Below are positions 1-9,200 of a stretch of 64,000 nucleotides of DNA, in pieces (position 1 is the stretch's first letter; every line of letters starts with the position of its first letter). The DNA comes from Acuticoccus sp051016205 (GTDB lineage Bacteria; Pseudomonadota; Alphaproteobacteria; Rhizobiales; Amorphaceae), in NCBI GenBank assembly GCA_051016205.1, contig CP136534.1, positions 2,046,001-2,110,000 of the forward strand, given 5' to 3'. The notes beneath the pieces are model-generated. The model made no database searches and had not been told where the DNA came from. It saw nothing but the letters and a program-made list of their open reading frames with translations. The translations under genes were made by a program, and so were the position numbers.

Positions 1-190
1 GACACCCACAGGATGCCGCTGTTTTAGGGCGATGTCGGCTGAGACGGCCTCGTCTGGGTCGGTTAAGACTACTCTCATCCCACTCACCGGAGCGCCTTGT
101 CTGGAGCTGAGAGGACCGGGGATGCTCTGATGCGTCGGTGTGACCGGACGCTGTCATGCAGGCCGTGCCTGTGTCTTCGTGGAGCTAAGA

Positions 191-547
191 ATGAAACTTG
201 GTCTTCGTCTTGTGTTCGAGACCACGAAGGAAGCAAACGCCCGCCGCGTCTTGAACCGCTTGCACAAGCTGATTGACCCGGCGCCGACGACCTTTTCCCG
301 CGACGGTGAAGGCAGGATGGTGGCAACGCAAACCCGCGATGCTGCACCGCTCTGGGAGAGCGCCGTCGTTTCCTCCATTCTTCTTGCCCAGTCGTTCGGC
401 AATGGTTGGTGCCTGACGGGATGGTTAGAGGAAGAACTGAGGATGACGGCAACCCAGTTTCAAGTCCCCGGCCTCGTGTTTGCCGACCTCACCCTTTTTC
501 GCGAACCGCCACCGGCTGCAGGTGAAGGCGTGATAGAGTTTCACTGA
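191..547 (+). CDS. Hypothetical protein, 118 aa
   Basis: No family is recognised. The chosen ATG follows a purine-rich GGAGCTAAG stretch and gives a protein starting MKLGLRLVFETT. A longer reading from 140 adds 17 residues of low-complexity sequence and is less likely. No signal peptide or membrane segment is visible. The protein is mixed alpha/beta in composition, with a hydrophobic stretch around residues 55-75 and an acidic C-terminus. It stands alone, convergent with the oxidoreductase gene. About 290 bases between them hold no convincing gene. Confidence 0.55.
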   Translation: MKLGLRLVFETTKEANARRVLNRLHKLIDPAPTTFSRDGEGRMVATQTRDAAPLWESAVVSSILLAQSFGNGWCLTGWLEEELRMTATQFQVPGLVFADLTLFREPPPAAGEGVIEFH

Positions 548-839
548 CGAAGTCGTTGTGATCGTGTGCGCCCCCAGGTGGCTTTTGGCGTGCGGGGGGA
601 GCACGTACCCACGCGGGCAACCTTACGCAACGCCCCCGACATCGACAGATCGTTCGACGCCTACATGGACACGCACAACAGGCACGATAAGGAACGGCCG
701 TTCGTTCGAGGGGCGCACTGGGATCTGGTGCAGGCGGGTACGGCCTTCCGGAAAAGGCAAAGACATCATAAGAGAAGTCATTCAATCTGACCGTAATCCG
801 GTCAGAATTGGAGAGAATTGCTGCGGTCCCAGCATCGAA

Positions 840-2420
840 TCAGGCCGTCGCTGGCATGGCGTCAATACCGAGATCGCTCAGAAGCACCCATGCTGCGTTT
901 CGTCCGGGGCCAGCGGACACGGAGCCACCGGGGTGTGTGGTCGCTCCGGTTTGGTAGAGCCCCTTGAGCGGCATACGATGTTGGGCCCAGCCGTAAACTG
1001 GACGCATGGCATCCGATTGCGAAGGACCTTGTGCGCCACCGTGGCAACTGCCATGCCAGTTGTGTGTGTTCTGTCGCTCCAAGTCGAGTGGAGATTTGAC
1101 CACGCATGCCAAGACCGCATCGTCGGTCAGATGGGGCTGAAAGCGGCGAAGTTGGGTGAAGTGCGCGCTGGCGACGGCGTCCTTCTTTGCGTCCCAATTT
1201 GCTGGGTTCCCCTCGATCGCATAAGGATGGAAACCAACGACCTTCAGCGTATGGTGTTGCGCCGGTGCGCGGCTTTGGTCGGCAGAGGATGAGCAGATCG
1301 CCAGCAAAGGAGGGTCGTCTACGGCGAGCGCATCACGCGCGATATCGCTCCCCATGCGCAGGCCACGTGCAACAGACGGCATCACGCCAACTGCCGAAGG
1401 TTCGATCCTCTCACCGTCTTCGGTAACGAAGCGCAGGGGCTGTGTCGTCGCGTAGTGGGCTGCGAACATACACACACCACTTTGCCAATGCTCCAGCGCG
1501 TCTGTGAAAGCTTTGGGCCAGGGTGCCTCAGGGGCAGTGTCCGCAAGTTGCTTGATGTGGATCGAAGACAGCACAGCCCGCCGTGCGCTCCAACGCGACC
1601 CATCGGAACAGGTGACGCCGCACACACGTCCGTCCTCCACACGGAGTCGTTCGACCCGACGCCCGACTTCGATGCGACCGCCATGGGCCTTGATCACACC
1701 TGCAAGGGCCTGTGGCAGAGCGATCGATCCGCCACGAGGAATTGCCCAGGAATGCCTTTGGCGACCGGCAAGCAGAGCGTATGCGAGCCGTCCCGTGCCC
1801 GGATGATCGGGCGGGATCATCGTCATAAACGCCATCCACATCAGGAAAGCGCGAACGTGATCGTCCTCGAACCGAGACTTGATGACGTCCCAGGCACTCA
1901 TCGCGTTGAGCCGCATCCAAAGATGGCCTTTTTCGTGCCCGGCGAAACGCTCCTCAAGGGAAGGGCCGAAGCCGATCGGTGTGTAAGCATGGGCGTTGAA
2001 GATTGGCGCAACCGCCTCGTACTCAGCGATGAAGCGCGCATAGGTTTTCGCGTCGGCAGTTGAGAAGCGTGCGATGGCTTGCGTGGTCCGCTCGATATCG
2101 CGCCACATGGTCAGCGAACGGCCGTCGGGGAATGGCATGTGCACCACTGGATCGGGGTGGAGGTAGGTCAAACCGTGAGCGGCCAGTCCCAGTTCATCGC
2201 GGCGAAGCGTCGGGCTTGACTGAATGAGATTGTGGGCGGTCGAGCACGTGTCGTGGAGGAAGCCCGGCAAGGTCGCCTCTTCGGTGGTCGTATTTCCCCC
2301 GATCGTATCTCGTGCCTCGAGCACCACCACCGAAAGGCCGGCTTTCGCAAGGTACGCTGCGCTTACGAGGCTGTTGTGGCCAGCGCCGGCGACGACCACG
2401 TCGAAGCTTCCGTTCACCAT
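840..2420 (-). CDS. FAD-dependent oxidoreductase, phytoene-desaturase/PYROXD2-like
   Basis: A 526-residue flavoprotein of the amine-oxidase/phytoene-desaturase superfamily. The N-terminus carries the dinucleotide-binding GxGxxS variant (VVAGAGHNSLVSAAYLA, residues about 9-25) and the second FAD motif VVLEARDTIGGN (about 32-43). The C-terminus has the usual FAD-closing segment GLYQTGATTHPGGSVSAGPG. This architecture matches the NAD(P)/FAD-dependent oxidoreductases related to human PYROXD2. The substrate cannot be read from sequence. It is cytoplasmic, with no signal peptide. The start at 2420 gives the full FAD motif. The gene is transcribed alone, and two LacI-type palindromes lie 32-78 bases upstream, so it is probably repressor-controlled. 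Confidence 0.88.
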   Translation of the reverse strand: MVNGSFDVVVAGAGHNSLVSAAYLAKAGLSVVVLEARDTIGGNTTTEEATLPGFLHDTCSTAHNLIQSSPTLRRDELGLAAHGLTYLHPDPVVHMPFPDGRSLTMWRDIERTTQAIARFSTADAKTYARFIAEYEAVAPIFNAHAYTPIGFGPSLEERFAGHEKGHLWMRLNAMSAWDVIKSRFEDDHVRAFLMWMAFMTMIPPDHPGTGRLAYALLAGRQRHSWAIPRGGSIALPQALAGVIKAHGGRIEVGRRVERLRVEDGRVCGVTCSDGSRWSARRAVLSSIHIKQLADTAPEAPWPKAFTDALEHWQSGVCMFAAHYATTQPLRFVTEDGERIEPSAVGVMPSVARGLRMGSDIARDALAVDDPPLLAICSSSADQSRAPAQHHTLKVVGFHPYAIEGNPANWDAKKDAVASAHFTQLRRFQPHLTDDAVLACVVKSPLDLERQNTHNWHGSCHGGAQGPSQSDAMRPVYGWAQHRMPLKGLYQTGATTHPGGSVSAGPGRNAAWVLLSDLGIDAMPATA

Positions 2421-2451
2421 GGCTTTGACCTCTATCCCCTAACGCGGCTCG

Positions 2452-2498
2452 TGCAATCGTTTGCACAAAAGGGCAGCAGTGCCGTGCAATCGTTTGCT
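2452..2498. promoter_or_regulatory. Two tandem LacI-family-type operators
   Basis: The perfect 14-bp palindrome-like site TGCAATCGTTTGCA (2452-2465) is repeated as TGCAATCGTTTGCT (2485-2498), 33 bases apart, about three helical turns. The TGCAA-N4-TTGCA form fits LacI/PurR-family operators. The sites sit just upstream of the oxidoreductase start at 2420. No LacI-type regulator gene lies in the window, so the repressor would act from elsewhere. Confidence 0.6.
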
Positions 2499-3026
2499 TA
2501 GCTGGTGCATCCGGTCGACGTCAACTGCCGATGACACGTCCGTGGCTGAAACGAAAACGATAACGAGCTGACGGCAAGTTTTGCAATGCGAATCGCCCCA
2601 AGTATGGGGCGTTACACTGCAATACTGTTTTGATCTTTAAAGTGTCATGCTCGCACACCTGGCCGGCGTACTGACTTTGCGCTGTCCGAGCGATCGCCGC
2701 CCGCGGTGCCATTGAGCCCAAAGCAGTCTATACAATGGATGGGACCGCTACGGCTTAGACTGCCCCATCCCGCTGCCAAGTCGTCCTTCGAAAAACTGCG
2801 GTACATCGGCGGGTTGGACACTGCATGTATTTTAGTCTTGTCCAAAGCGAACCGCAGATTGAAACGATCCAAGCATGTATTCTTGTACAATCCGTGGCGT
2901 GTTGACGGCCGTCACGATCGCCATCACTTGCTCACATGAGGCGTAGAGGCCAACGTTTCGCACCCGTGCGCCGCCCTCAACACACTGTGCGACAACCCCA
3001 GTGGTTGCGAGCAACTCGAGAGCGTT
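2499..3026. other. Gene-poor spacer
   Basis: About 530 bases with no supportable coding sequence. Short open frames exist on both strands but lack ribosome sites or recognisable protein sequence. No RNA gene or clear hairpin terminator was found. Confidence 0.5.
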
Positions 3027-3305
3027 TTACTTGAGAAATACTGTGGTGCTCCAACCGGGGGCGTGAGGGCGCTTGCCAATCACTCGCACCGCGACGCTGC
3101 GCCGTAGCAATTCGATCGAGGGCAACAGCCCTGTGGGAACAGTGCCCAAGAGCGCCGGATTCACCGGCGCTCTCTGAAAGTAGTCATCCTTATTGCTACC
3201 ATCGAAACGCCCGCTGGACAGGCAGCAACGCTTGTAGATCTTTCCTGAACCACAGGGGCAGAGATCTCTTCGGCCGAGCTTCTCCTGAAGCTCTACATCG
3301 CCCAT
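3027..3305 (-). CDS. SEC-C motif zinc-binding protein, possibly frameshifted
   Basis: A 92-residue protein with a textbook SEC-C zinc motif, CPCGSGKIYKRCC at residues 17-29, as found at the C-terminus of SecA and in many small proteins. The two CxC/CC pairs should bind one zinc. The rest is unrecognised. Upstream on the same strand another frame (to 3420) encodes about 40 plausible residues running into this start, so the true gene may be longer with a frameshift near 3300. No partner gene is adjacent. Confidence is high for the motif and moderate for gene boundaries and function. Confidence 0.55.
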   Translation of the reverse strand: MGDVELQEKLGRRDLCPCGSGKIYKRCCLSSGRFDGSNKDDYFQRAPVNPALLGTVPTGLLPSIELLRRSVAVRVIGKRPHAPGWSTTVFLK

Positions 3306-3420
3306 GCACCTTACGGTTGCCGGTCTTGACGCGGGTCTCCGAAGGGAAACCCTTTCTGCGCTTAGACGTCACCTCGAAAGGATGGGTCGTCGTCAAGATG
3401 ATATCGTTTGGCCATGTCAC

Positions 3421-3822
3421 CCTCCATGCCTAAGGCTGGATTGGTCTATTTGATCTGGGGCGTGCAGACAAGGGCCATAGTGAGGGCCCGACATGGTTCA
3501 CATCAGAGCGCGTCGCATGTGAGAGCCTCTTGCCCCATGACGTGAAGGGACCCTCGAACGGATTGCGGTCAGATGGCATCATCAGACCGCAAGAAAAGCG
3601 GCCTTTTCAAGGGAGTAGAGCATCTAATCTGCGTCCGTGTGGACGCAGGATGCTTCTGGGGAAGAGGATTTGTTGGATTTGCACAAGACGATGAGGTGAA
3701 AGCTGAACGACAAAAAAAACGGTCCTCATGCAGAAAATCGGCGCATCGGTCTTTGCGTTCACCAAGAAAAGCGTGATTGTCTTACGCCGCACGTGCAAAA
3801 AGGTGCGGCCACGGAAAGTCCC
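3421..3822. other. Intergenic spacer with one strong hairpin
   Basis: About 400 bases without a convincing gene. A perfect 8-bp stem with a GTGT loop (CTGCGTCC...GGACGCAG) lies at 3629-3648, preceded by TAGAGCATC. A similar stem, GCGTCC-CATC-GGACGC, occurs at 47890-47905 near another TAGAGCG string, so this may be a dispersed palindromic intergenic element. A 67-residue open frame over 3573-3776 looks non-coding (biased, no ribosome site). Confidence 0.45.
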
Positions 3823-5358
3823 ATGAACGCATCTGCCCGCCAAGTCACCTTCACACTCGCGGTTCCCAGCTTTGTCATCGGGACCGATTTTGTCGGGGCC
3901 ATGATGCTGCTCATGCCCATTGAGCGGACATTCGATGTCGACGTCACGACAGCGCAGTGGGTGGTGAACATTTATGCGCTGACCTTCGCCAGCTGCTTGG
4001 TGGCCGGCGGGCGCCTCAGTGACCTTTTTGGCGGACGCACGTTTTTGGTGGGCGGGTTGATTGTGTTCATCCTCGCCTCCTTCGCCTGCGCTCTGGCGCC
4101 GACGGTGACCTGGCTCATCGTGGGGCGGGCGGTGCAGGGCATCGGCACTGCCCTCATGTGGCCGGCCATCCTCAATGTTGCGGCGAACGCGGTGGATGAG
4201 CGCGACCGGGGGTCAGTGTTTGGGGTTCTGCTGGGGGCCATTGGAATCGGCAACATCTTGTCGCTCGGCTTGGTGGGCGGCGCGGAGGGCCTCGGCAATT
4301 TTCGTCTGTTCTTCTTTGTGACCGGCGGGCTCGCTGTTTTTTCCCTGCTGATGGCGCTCATCCTGCGCTTGCCCCCGCCCCAACGCGTGCGCGAAAAGAT
4401 TGACTACGCCGGCATGCTCCTGGTGGGTGCATCGCTGCTCCTACTCCTGTATGGGCTCGATGTAGGGGCGGACTGGGGCTGGTCTTCGCCGCCGCTTTGG
4501 GCCCTTTTCGCAGCAGCCATTGTGTTGATCGCGACCTTCCCACTCGTGGAGGCGCGGGTTGTTGACCCGATGATGCCGCCAGCTCTCATGCGCAATGGCC
4601 AGTTGATCCGGGCACTCTCGATGAACGCGATGATTGTGCCAGCTTACTTTCTGGTTCTTGTCTACTTACCGCAGTTAATGGCAAAGGTGCACGGGTGGCC
4701 GCTCTGGTTAGCCTTTGCCGGCGTTGCGCCAATTGGCATCGCGCAGGCTATGGTAAGCTTGAGGGTGGGGCGACACTACCACCGCGTTGGGCCGCGGCGT
4801 CTAATGTTGATGGGGCATGCCCTCGTCATTGCAGCGACCATTATGATCGCATGGGTGCCCACCAGTTGGGGGTACTGGCCGCTCGTTATTCCCATGGCGG
4901 TGCTCGGGCTTGGCGGAGGTCTGACCTTTTCCACGGCGGGCACGGCGGCCGTAAACGCGACGGAGACCAGTCGAGCAGGCCTGGTGGGGAGCCTCTCCTA
5001 CATATTTCATCTTGGCATCGGTGCCCTGTCGGTGGCTGCCGGAACGGCGATCCTGTTCTCCGTCAGCCTGTCTCGGCTCCGCGAGCGATTGTCGGCCGCC
5101 GGCGTCGACCTCACCGCATCACAGCAGCGCGCGCTGAACGCCGGCGCCACAGACACGGCCACTGTCGGCGCCGCGTTGGGATCTGACGCGACGGCGGATG
5201 TGGATGCCGTACAGAGTGCGCTGGCGAGCGCGTTCGCCGCTGGTTTTCACGCCGTATGCCTGTTTGGCATCGTCGCGGCGGCGCTGGGCATCTTGATTGC
5301 AGCAAGCCTGGACGACCAGCGCCTCGGACGGCTGAGCGGCACGCAGTCCGCCGCGTAG
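3823..5358 (+). CDS. MFS drug-resistance-type transporter (DHA2/EmrB-QacA-like)
   Basis: A 511-residue integral membrane protein with about 14 predicted hydrophobic helices, the size and pattern of the DHA2 drug:H+ antiporter family. The cytoplasmic-loop motif A is visible as GRLSDLFGGR (residues about 63-72), with GRAVQGIGTALMWP in the fourth helix region. It should export small molecules using the proton gradient; the substrate is unknown. The ATG at 3823 is preferred over a GTG at 3793 because GGAAAG lies just upstream and the extra ten residues look unstructured. It ends with TAG. It stands alone with no adjacent regulator or membrane-fusion partner. Confidence 0.88.
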   Translation: MNASARQVTFTLAVPSFVIGTDFVGAMMLLMPIERTFDVDVTTAQWVVNIYALTFASCLVAGGRLSDLFGGRTFLVGGLIVFILASFACALAPTVTWLIVGRAVQGIGTALMWPAILNVAANAVDERDRGSVFGVLLGAIGIGNILSLGLVGGAEGLGNFRLFFFVTGGLAVFSLLMALILRLPPPQRVREKIDYAGMLLVGASLLLLLYGLDVGADWGWSSPPLWALFAAAIVLIATFPLVEARVVDPMMPPALMRNGQLIRALSMNAMIVPAYFLVLVYLPQLMAKVHGWPLWLAFAGVAPIGIAQAMVSLRVGRHYHRVGPRRLMLMGHALVIAATIMIAWVPTSWGYWPLVIPMAVLGLGGGLTFSTAGTAAVNATETSRAGLVGSLSYIFHLGIGALSVAAGTAILFSVSLSRLRERLSAAGVDLTASQQRALNAGATDTATVGAALGSDATADVDAVQSALASAFAAGFHAVCLFGIVAAALGILIAASLDDQRLGRLSGTQSAA

Positions 5359-5464
5359 ACCGCGTGGAAGGTTCGGGCAGCCGCCGGGTCCAATCCACTG
5401 GCGGCGACGTCGACGGCTCAAGATGTCGGCGGGAAATTGACGTCGCGTCCAGCCTCGCCGCGGC

Positions 5465-5535
5465 ATCCCCATGTTCGGATCGATCGTGCACTTGACCTCG
5501 CGGTTGCCACACACCTGGCAGTGCGAGTGGAGGCC
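5465..5535 (-). pseudogene. Remnant of a small zinc-ribbon gene
   Basis: On the minus strand this stretch reads CQVCGNREVKCTIDPNMGMP, which matches the C-terminus CQACGNRDVSMKIDAIMGMR of the intact small gene at 49416-49670. The rest of the gene is not recognisable here, so this looks like a 3' fragment left after deletion or recombination. It lies directly downstream of the MFS gene. Confidence 0.5.
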
Positions 5536-6147
5536 GCTTTGACATGGGCGGCGCCACCCACCACAGCGCGCAAGCAAGCCTCACTTCAACCAGACGAAAA
5601 GAAAGTGTTGAATGCATAAGGAAAAGTGTGGTGTGCTCCGGCTGCTCAAGGGTCGTGTGATCTCAATGCCTGTGATCGAGGTCAAAGTCGATACGCCAAT
5701 GTCGCGTCGCGGCGGCTGAAGACGCCGGTGGCTCTGGTCGTGGCGTACTGCAACGATTGTCTGATGAAGCGCGGGCACGGCTAGCGGACGAGGCAAGCAG
5801 ACGGGCGTTTTAGAGACCGTTCGTCTGGCAGGATTTGTGTACTTGGCGGAGGCGTTGACGAGGGCTCGGCTCCGAGATTCAAGGTCGGTGAAGTCGAAAG
5901 AGTTTGGTATCAACGTCGTCCGTAGGTGGAAGATGAGCGCTTAAACTGCTTGGTTCTGCCATATACTCCATTGTCGTTCAAATAAAAAATAGAAAACGAG
6001 TGAATCAGTACTTCAAACCTGTGTCTAAGATGTAATTTTTCTATGGGAATTTCCCAGGAGATTTGTAATTCTATTGTAATGAAGTGCGAATGCGCAGGCG
6101 TTGTGTTGATGTCGTTTGTGGCACTTAAGGAGGGACGCGGCTAAGAC
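5536..6147. other. Long AT-richer spacer and probable promoter region
   Basis: About 600 bases with no supportable gene. From about 5940 the sequence becomes clearly AT-rich. It contains the palindrome GGGAATTTCCC (6045-6055) and three TGTAAT repeats (about 6031, 6064, 6075). This is a reasonable place for the promoter and control sites of the large secreted-protein gene downstream. No sigma-70 boxes are assigned. Confidence 0.4.
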
Positions 6148-6190
6148 GCCTCAAGGTGTTTTGAGGCTTGGGGAAGGACCTCACGGTCCT
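6148..6190 (+). promoter_or_regulatory. Two consecutive hairpins in the 5' leader
   Basis: Two perfect short hairpins precede the ribosome site of the FG-GAP/RTX gene: GCCTCAA-loop-TTGAGGC (6148-6167) and AGGACC-TCAC-GGTCCT (6175-6190). The second ends three bases before GGAAGG. They could stabilise the mRNA or gate ribosome access. Neither is followed by a T-run, so termination is unlikely. Confidence 0.4.
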
Positions 6191-6205
6191 GAAAGGAAGG
6201 CGACG

Positions 6206-9200
6206 ATGGTGGTGGAACTTTCAGCCCTCGACGGCAGCAACGGCTTCCGCATTGACGGGATCGATGAAGACGACTTCAGCGGCGTTTCGGTTTCGGGCGC
6301 AGGGGATGTGAACGGAGACGGGATCGATGACATCATCATCGGAGCCGCCGGAGCCGATCCCAATGGTCAGAGCTACGCGGGCGAGAGCTACGTCGTATTC
6401 GGCTCCTCCGATGGTTTCTCCAGCAGCCTAGATCTGTCGGCGCTCGATGGTAGCAACGGCTTCCGCATCGACGGGATCGATGAAAACGACTTCAGCGGCA
6501 CTCCGGTTTCGGCCGCCGGAGATGTGAACGGAGACGGGATCGACGACATCATCATCGGGGCCTCCGGTGCCGATCCCAATGATCAGAGTTCAGCGGGAGA
6601 GAGCTACGTTGTGTTCGGCTCCTCTGATGGTTTCTCCGGCAGCCTGGATCTGTCGGCACTGGACGGCAGCAACGGTTTCCGCATCGACGGGATCAATGAA
6701 GAAGACTTTAGCGGCGTTTCGGTTTCGGGCGCAGGGGATGTGAACGGAGACGAGATCGACGACATCATCATCGGGGCCTCCGGTGCCGATCCCAATGGTC
6801 AGAGTTCAGCGGGAGAGAGCTACGTTGTGTTCGGCTCCTCTGATGGTTTCTCCAGCAGCCTGGATCTGTCGGCACTGGACGGCAGCAACGGCTTCCGCAT
6901 CGACGGGATCGATGAAGACGACAATAGCGGCGTTTCGGTTTCGGGCGCAGGGGATGTGAACGGAGACGGGATCGACGATGTCATCGTCGGGGCCGAGAGA
7001 GCCGATCCCAATGGTCAGAGTCGCGCGGGAGAGAGCTACGTTGTGTTCGGCTCCTCTGATGGTTTCTCCGGCAGCCTGGAACTGTCGGCACTGGACGGCA
7101 GCAACGGCTTTCGCATCGACGGGATCGATGAAGACGACTACAGCGGTCGCTCCGTGTCGGGCACGGGAGATGTGAACGGAGACGGGATCGACGACATCAT
7201 CATCGGGGCCTCCGGTGCCGATCCCAATGGTCAGAGTTCAGCGGGAGAGAGCTACGTTGTGTTCGGCTCCTCTGATGGTTTCTCCAGCAGCTTGGATCTG
7301 TCGGCCCTCGACGGCAGCAACGGCTTCCGCATCGACGGGATCGATGAAGACGACTTTAGCGGCGTTTCGGTTTCCGGCGCAGGGGACGTGAACGGAGACG
7401 GGGTCGACGACATCATCGTCGGGGCTGACTTCGCCGATCCCAATGGTCAGAGTGTCGCTGGAGAGAGCTACGTGGTGTTCGGCTCCTCTGATGGTTTCTC
7501 CAGCAGCTTGGATCTGCCGTCGTTAAACGGCAGCAATGGCTTCCGCATCGACGGGATCGATGGCGCTGGCCGAAGCGGCTTTTCGGTGTCCGGTGCGGGA
7601 GATGTGAACGGGGACGGGTTCGACGATGTCATCATCGGAGCGCCTTACGCTGATCTCAGTGGTAACTTCAACGTTGGCCAGAGCTACGTGGTCTTCGGCT
7701 TTGAGACCGTGGCCCCCGAGATTCCGGCGGGCCAAAGCTTCAGCTACGACGAGAACCAGCTGTCAGGCTTTGGCGTGGGGACGGTGGTGGCCACGGACAA
7801 TATGGCGGTCACAGGCTTTGCCATCACGGATGGGGATCCGGATGGTTTCTTCGCCATCGACAGCACAGGCAAAATCACGCTAACGGCGGACGGTGCGGCT
7901 GGTGCGGCCAACGACTTCGAAAATGGCGCCAACAGCTTCACCCTGACGGTTGAGGCAGAGGACGCGAAAGGCAACACCGCATCGGAGACGGTGGAGATCA
8001 CCGTTGAGGATGTGGACGAAGTGCCCCCCGAGATCCCGGCGGGCCAAAGCTTCAGCTACGACGAGAACCAGCTGTCAGGCTTTGGCGTCGGAACGGTGGC
8101 GGCCACGGACAATGTTGCGGTCGCAGGCTTTGCCATCACAGGCGGAGACCCGAGCAGCTTCTTTGCCATCGACAACACGGGCGCCATCACGCTGACGACA
8201 GCCGGCGCGGCCGGTGCGGCGAACGACTTTGAGGACGGCGCCAACAGCTTCACCCTGACGGTGGAGGCAGAGGACGCTGAGGACAACACGTCGTCAGAGA
8301 CGGTGAAGATCACCGTTGAGGATGTGGACGAAGTGCCCCCCGAGATCCCGGCGGGCCAAAGCTTCAGCTACGACGAGAACCAGGCGGCAGGCTTTGGTAT
8401 TGGCACGGTGACGGCCACGGACAATGTTGCGGTCACAGGCTTTGCCATCACAGGCGGAGACCCGAGCAGCTTCTTTGCCATCGACAACACGGGCGCCATC
8501 ACCCTGACGGCGGCGGGCGCGGCCGGTGCGGCGAACGACTTTGAGGATGGCGCCAACAGCTTCACCCTGACGGTGGAGGCAGAGGACGCTGAGGGCAATA
8601 CGTCGTCGGAGACGGTGGAGATCACCGTCGAGGATGTCGCCTCGCCAGACGTCTCCTTCGACGTGGCGGCCACACGGCGCAACCGCCCGGTGGAGATCGA
8701 CGTCCTTGCCAACGACGGCGATCCCGATGGCGGCCCGCTCGCTGTGGTGGACGTGACGGCCCCCACCAACGGCACGGTAGAGATCAACGACGACGGCACC
8801 ATCACCTACACACCCGACCGGCGCTTCCGTGGTGAGGACGGCTTTACCTATACGGTCGAGAACGACGGTGGCGAACAAACCACCGCCACCGTCTACGTGA
8901 AAGTCGGCGACCACCCTGTGGAAGGCACAGACAGCGCGGACGTCCTCGCCGCGGCTCGCGCAAACGTGGTGTTCGGCGATGATGGTCGCGACACCATCTT
9001 GGGCCGAAGCGACGATGATGTTATTGACGGCCAAGGAGGGAGAGATCTCGTCTATGGGGGCGACGGGGATGATCTGATCTTTTCGAGCGAAGGCTCTGAT
9101 GTCTTGTTCGGCGAGGCTGGCGACGACACCATCGTCATCGGCTTTGACGAGACAGCACGCACCTTCATCATCGCTGATGCCTCTTTCAACAGCTTTGGCA

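Noticed and set aside
558..2063. Long plus-strand frames opposite the FAD oxidoreductase (e.g. 558-1292, 1455-2063)
   Set aside because: They are antisense to a clearly recognisable flavoprotein, have Arg/His/Cys-rich composition and no ribosome sites.
3573..3776. Possible 67-residue gene upstream of the MFS transporter
   Set aside because: It contains the strong hairpin, lacks a ribosome site and its composition is non-coding.
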